Assembly (NCBI GenBank): GCA_007123335.1
Contig: SKLG01000183.1
Location: forward strand, 1 to 17,739
Direction: 5' to 3'
Origin: Anaerolineae bacterium
GTDB taxonomy: Bacteria > Chloroflexota > Anaerolineae > UBA1429
Length of the DNA: 17,739 bases
Below the pieces are notes generated by a model. The model was given only the letters and a program-made list of their open reading frames with translations, was not told where the DNA came from and made no database searches. The position numbers were made by a program, and so were the translations under genes. This document shows positions 15,204 to 17,739 of this stretch, piece by piece (the first letter of the stretch is position 1; the number at the start of each line of letters is the position of its first letter).

Positions 15204-17739
15204 ATGAGCGATCGCAAGCCCAGCCAGACCTTTGACCTGCTCACCAAGGAGGCCGAGCCGGATACTACGTCGGCCAATCCTCAAGGGCAGGTTCACGCCG
15301 AGGCTGCGATCCATCCCCTGCACCAACTACAGCGCATGGCCGGCAATCGCTTCACGCAGCAGCGCCTCTCGCGGCAGGCCGACGGCAACGGGGATATCCA
15401 ACCCGGTTCGGCGATCCAAACCGCACTAGATAGCGTGGGCGGCGGCCAGCCATTGCCCACCATGACGCGCGTCGGCATGGGGATGGCGTTGGGCGCTGAT
15501 CTAAGCGGCGTGCGCATCCACCGGGGCCCTGTCGCCGCCGCTGCCGCCTCTGAGCTGGGCGCGCGCGCCTTTACCGTGGGCCGCGACATCTTTTTCGGCG
15601 CCGGTGAATACGACCCCACATCCCCCGCCGGGCGAGACCTCCTGGCCCACGAACTGGCGCACACCCTGCAATCGGGTGCAGGAGGCGACCTGGATCTAAC
15701 TCAGCTCGATGCCCAACCGCCCGATCCGCAGATCACCGAATCCGAGCCGGTGGAGAGGGTCCAGGCCGAACCGGTAAGCCTGGAGGCGCCCCCGGAAGAG
15801 GTTGATGTCGCCCCGAGCGAACCGATGCCGGAGGAGGAGCGCCCCCCCGAAGGTGAGGAGGGGCCGGCGCCAGCCGCAGGAGCCGAGCGCCGAGCTCAGG
15901 TCCAAGTACACATCCAAGAAGTGCCCCCAGCGCCGGAGGACACTCGACCCGACATTGAACTCCTCATGCCGACGCCACCGGCTGGGTTGACGGCCAATAG
16001 CCGGGGCCGGTTGACCACGTCGCAGCAAACCATGGGCGACGCGGTGACGGAGGTGGAGACCTTGCCCACCTCCACAGAGAGCACCCATGCCGCCCGCGAA
16101 GCCGTGGAAGAGCCGGAGGCGGAAACCCAGGGCCGGGCCGAGGGTCGTTTGGCCGAGGCGCTGGGTGTCCGGCCCGAGCCCAGCCCGGAAATCGTCGAGC
16201 TGTGTGAGAACATCCGCGAATCCATACGAGAGAGGCGCCCTGTCGACGAGGACGAGCTCGTCGAGGCCGATCCGGAAGATATGGCCCAGCAGGCCGGCAC
16301 AGAACTTAACGCATCGGTGGAGGGGGACACCGAGCGGATAGAGGGCTCTTACGCCGAGATGAACGAGCCCCAGGAGGGCACGCCCGAGCTGACGCCCCAG
16401 CCCATCGATGTACCGCCCACCGAGGTAGCCACGCCCGATCCCAACGCTGCCGCTGCCGCGCCCGACGCCGTCGATCCTGCCACCACCGATCTGAGCGCCG
16501 ATCAGGAACAGATGGATGCCGAGATGGAAGCGGCGGGCATGAACAGCGAGACGGCGCAGGCCATTCGCGACCCCAGCCATCCGGTGGTTCAGGCGCGGGC
16601 CGCTCGCGGCGAGTTGGAGGAGACAGCCCAATCCAGGCCGGGCGAGGTGATGGCGGCCCAGGACGCGGCGTTGCAGGAGGCGAGCGCCAACATGGCCTCG
16701 ATGCAGGAGCAGGCCCTGGCGGCGTTTACCGAGTCCCGATCCGGCACCGTCTCGGACGTCAGCGGCCAGCAAACAGAGATGGTGGGTACGGAGAACCAGA
16801 TACGCGAACAGCTCAGCAACCGGGCGCAGCAGATATTCACCGATGCCCAGACGCGGGTTAACGCGCTGCTCCAACCGTTGACCGATAACGCCATGGAGAA
16901 ATGGCGGGCCGGGGTGGCCCGGTTATCCACCGACTTTCGAGAGAGTCTGAATCGCGTCAAGGCCTGGATCGACGAGCGCCATTCCGGCATTGGCGGCCGC
17001 ATCGTGGCCGGCTGGGATGCCCTGACCGGCTTGCCCGGCTGGGTAACGAGGGAGTACGACCGAGCAGAGAAACAGTTCGGCGACGATGTGTGCGACCTGA
17101 TCATGGAGATCTCGGCCGAGGTCAACCTGGTGATCGCAGCCTGCGAGGCCCTCATCGACGATGCCCGCCAGGACATCGACGACCTGTATACTCAGGAACT
17201 GCCCGAGGGTTTGCAGGAATGGGCAGAGGCCGAGCGGCAGCGCATGCAAGGGCAGCTCGATGGCCTGCAAAACCAGGTCACCTCCACGCAGCAGAACTTT
17301 AACCGCAACCTCTCTCGGGAGGCGGTGCGGGCTGTGCGAGAGGTCCAGGACGAGGTGGCAACGCTGCGCGAGGAGGCCAAGGGGCTGATCGGCCGAATCG
17401 CCGACGCCATCGGCGACTTTTTGGATGACCCGATCCGCGCCATCATCAACGGCCTGTTGAGCCTGGTGGGGATCCAACCCTCCGCCTTCTGGTCGCTGGT
17501 CAACAAGATCCAGCAGGTGATCTCTGACATCGCCGACGATCCCAGACGATTTATCAACAACCTGGTATCGGCCGTCGGCCGGGGCTTTCAACAGTTCTTT
17601 GACAATATCTTGAAGCACTTATTGGCGGGCTTTATCGATTGGCTGTTCGGCGGCCTGCCCTCGGTGGGCGTAGAGATCCCCACCGAATTCTCGCTCAAGA
17701 GCGTGATCACCTTCTTCCTGCAACTGATGGGCATCACCT
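15204..17739 (+). CDS. Large DUF4157 (eCIS core) protein, HELAH, 3' truncated by window end
   Basis: The frame is open from ATG 15204 to the window end, giving 845 residues with no stop, so the protein continues. AGGA at 15194-15197 with a 6-nt spacer supports this start. Residues about 40-58 carry the LHQLQRMAGNRF motif that often precedes DUF4157. The DUF4157 domain spans about 84-160: LGADLSGVRIHRGPVAAAAA, GARAFTVGRDIFFGAGEYD, then HELAH (His149, Glu150, His153). Residues about 165-430 form a Pro/Glu-rich, acidic, probably disordered linker. From about 438 onward it is almost entirely helical and coiled-coil-like, ending in QQFFDNILKHLLAGFIDWLF and a GVEIPTEFSLKSVITFFLQL segment, which I recall as a conserved block of large eCIS-associated DUF4157 proteins. 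Any toxin or effector domain would lie beyond the window. Cargo function is inference. Confidence 0.9.
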   Translation, partial: MSDRKPSQTFDLLTKEAEPDTTSANPQGQVHAEAAIHPLHQLQRMAGNRFTQQRLSRQADGNGDIQPGSAIQTALDSVGGGQPLPTMTRVGMGMALGADLSGVRIHRGPVAAAAASELGARAFTVGRDIFFGAGEYDPTSPAGRDLLAHELAHTLQSGAGGDLDLTQLDAQPPDPQITESEPVERVQAEPVSLEAPPEEVDVAPSEPMPEEERPPEGEEGPAPAAGAERRAQVQVHIQEVPPAPEDTRPDIELLMPTPPAGLTANSRGRLTTSQQTMGDAVTEVETLPTSTESTHAAREAVEEPEAETQGRAEGRLAEALGVRPEPSPEIVELCENIRESIRERRPVDEDELVEADPEDMAQQAGTELNASVEGDTERIEGSYAEMNEPQEGTPELTPQPIDVPPTEVATPDPNAAAAAPDAVDPATTDLSADQEQMDAEMEAAGMNSETAQAIRDPSHPVVQARAARGELEETAQSRPGEVMAAQDAALQEASANMASMQEQALAAFTESRSGTVSDVSGQQTEMVGTENQIREQLSNRAQQIFTDAQTRVNALLQPLTDNAMEKWRAGVARLSTDFRESLNRVKAWIDERHSGIGGRIVAGWDALTGLPGWVTREYDRAEKQFGDDVCDLIMEISAEVNLVIAACEALIDDARQDIDDLYTQELPEGLQEWAEAERQRMQGQLDGLQNQVTSTQQNFNRNLSREAVRAVREVQDEVATLREEAKGLIGRIADAIGDFLDDPIRAIINGLLSLVGIQPSAFWSLVNKIQQVISDIADDPRRFINNLVSAVGRGFQQFFDNILKHLLAGFIDWLFGGLPSVGVEIPTEFSLKSVITFFLQLMGIT

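Noticed and set aside
15696..16874. Long open frame on the - strand (392 codons)
   Set aside because: It is antisense to the Pro/Glu-rich linker and helical part of the large DUF4157 gene. Its Leu/Gly/Arg/His-rich composition is what GC-rich complements produce, and it shows no recognisable motif.

Overview
The window is a piece of an extracellular contractile injection system (eCIS: Afp/PVC/MAC-like phage-tail-derived particle) locus. Ten genes lie on the + strand and none that I accept lies on the - strand. The order is: baseplate J-like protein (5' end missing), tail protein with an NHL-type beta-propeller, a large fibre-like propeller/collagen-like protein, a first small module protein with a TIG-like domain, a DUF6734 glycosyltransferase-like protein, a second module protein with DUF1508 and helix-hairpin-helix domains, a tape-measure-family protein, an Afp15-type AAA+ ATPase, and two DUF4157 (eCIS core, HExxH) proteins. 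The second DUF4157 protein runs off the 3' end. Sheath, tube, spike and LysM genes are not in the window and presumably lie upstream of position 1.

The layout is that of one operon. Genes overlap by 1 nt (TGATG at 939-943) or 4 nt (ATGA at 3382, 7536, 8510 and 11624), or are separated by 9-19 nt. The only real gap is 72 bp (6373-6444), which holds a bulged hairpin without a T-tract. This gap splits the operon into a baseplate/fibre part and a second part made of accessory proteins, tape measure, ATPase and DUF4157 proteins.

The most unusual material is in 3382-9706. Three proteins share one uncharacterised module, with the core pattern Y..(Q/L)(L/V)V....D, then HN(R/D).(L/N)HG.G.VCGL(E/K)V, and later an IDxxxxR segment ending near a Cys. 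In two of them the module is continuous. In the 996-aa protein it appears to be split by a beta-propeller of about 390 residues. Each copy carries a different C-terminal attachment: collagen-like repeats plus a tip domain, a TIG-like domain plus a GY tail, or DUF1508 plus HhH. A DxD-containing glycosyltransferase-like protein is translationally coupled between two of them. I infer a set of surface, fibre or adaptor proteins with a possible dedicated modification enzyme.

Organism: the DNA is GC-rich, the codons favour G/C in third position, and this eCIS subtype (DUF4157 proteins, CIS tape-measure family, Afp15-like ATPase, propeller-decorated baseplate) is typical of environmental bacteria such as Chloroflexota, Cyanobacteria and Actinomycetota. 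Chloroflexota is my best guess at low confidence, because no taxonomic marker gene is present. I see no tRNA, rRNA, CRISPR array, insertion sequence, origin or phage integrase.
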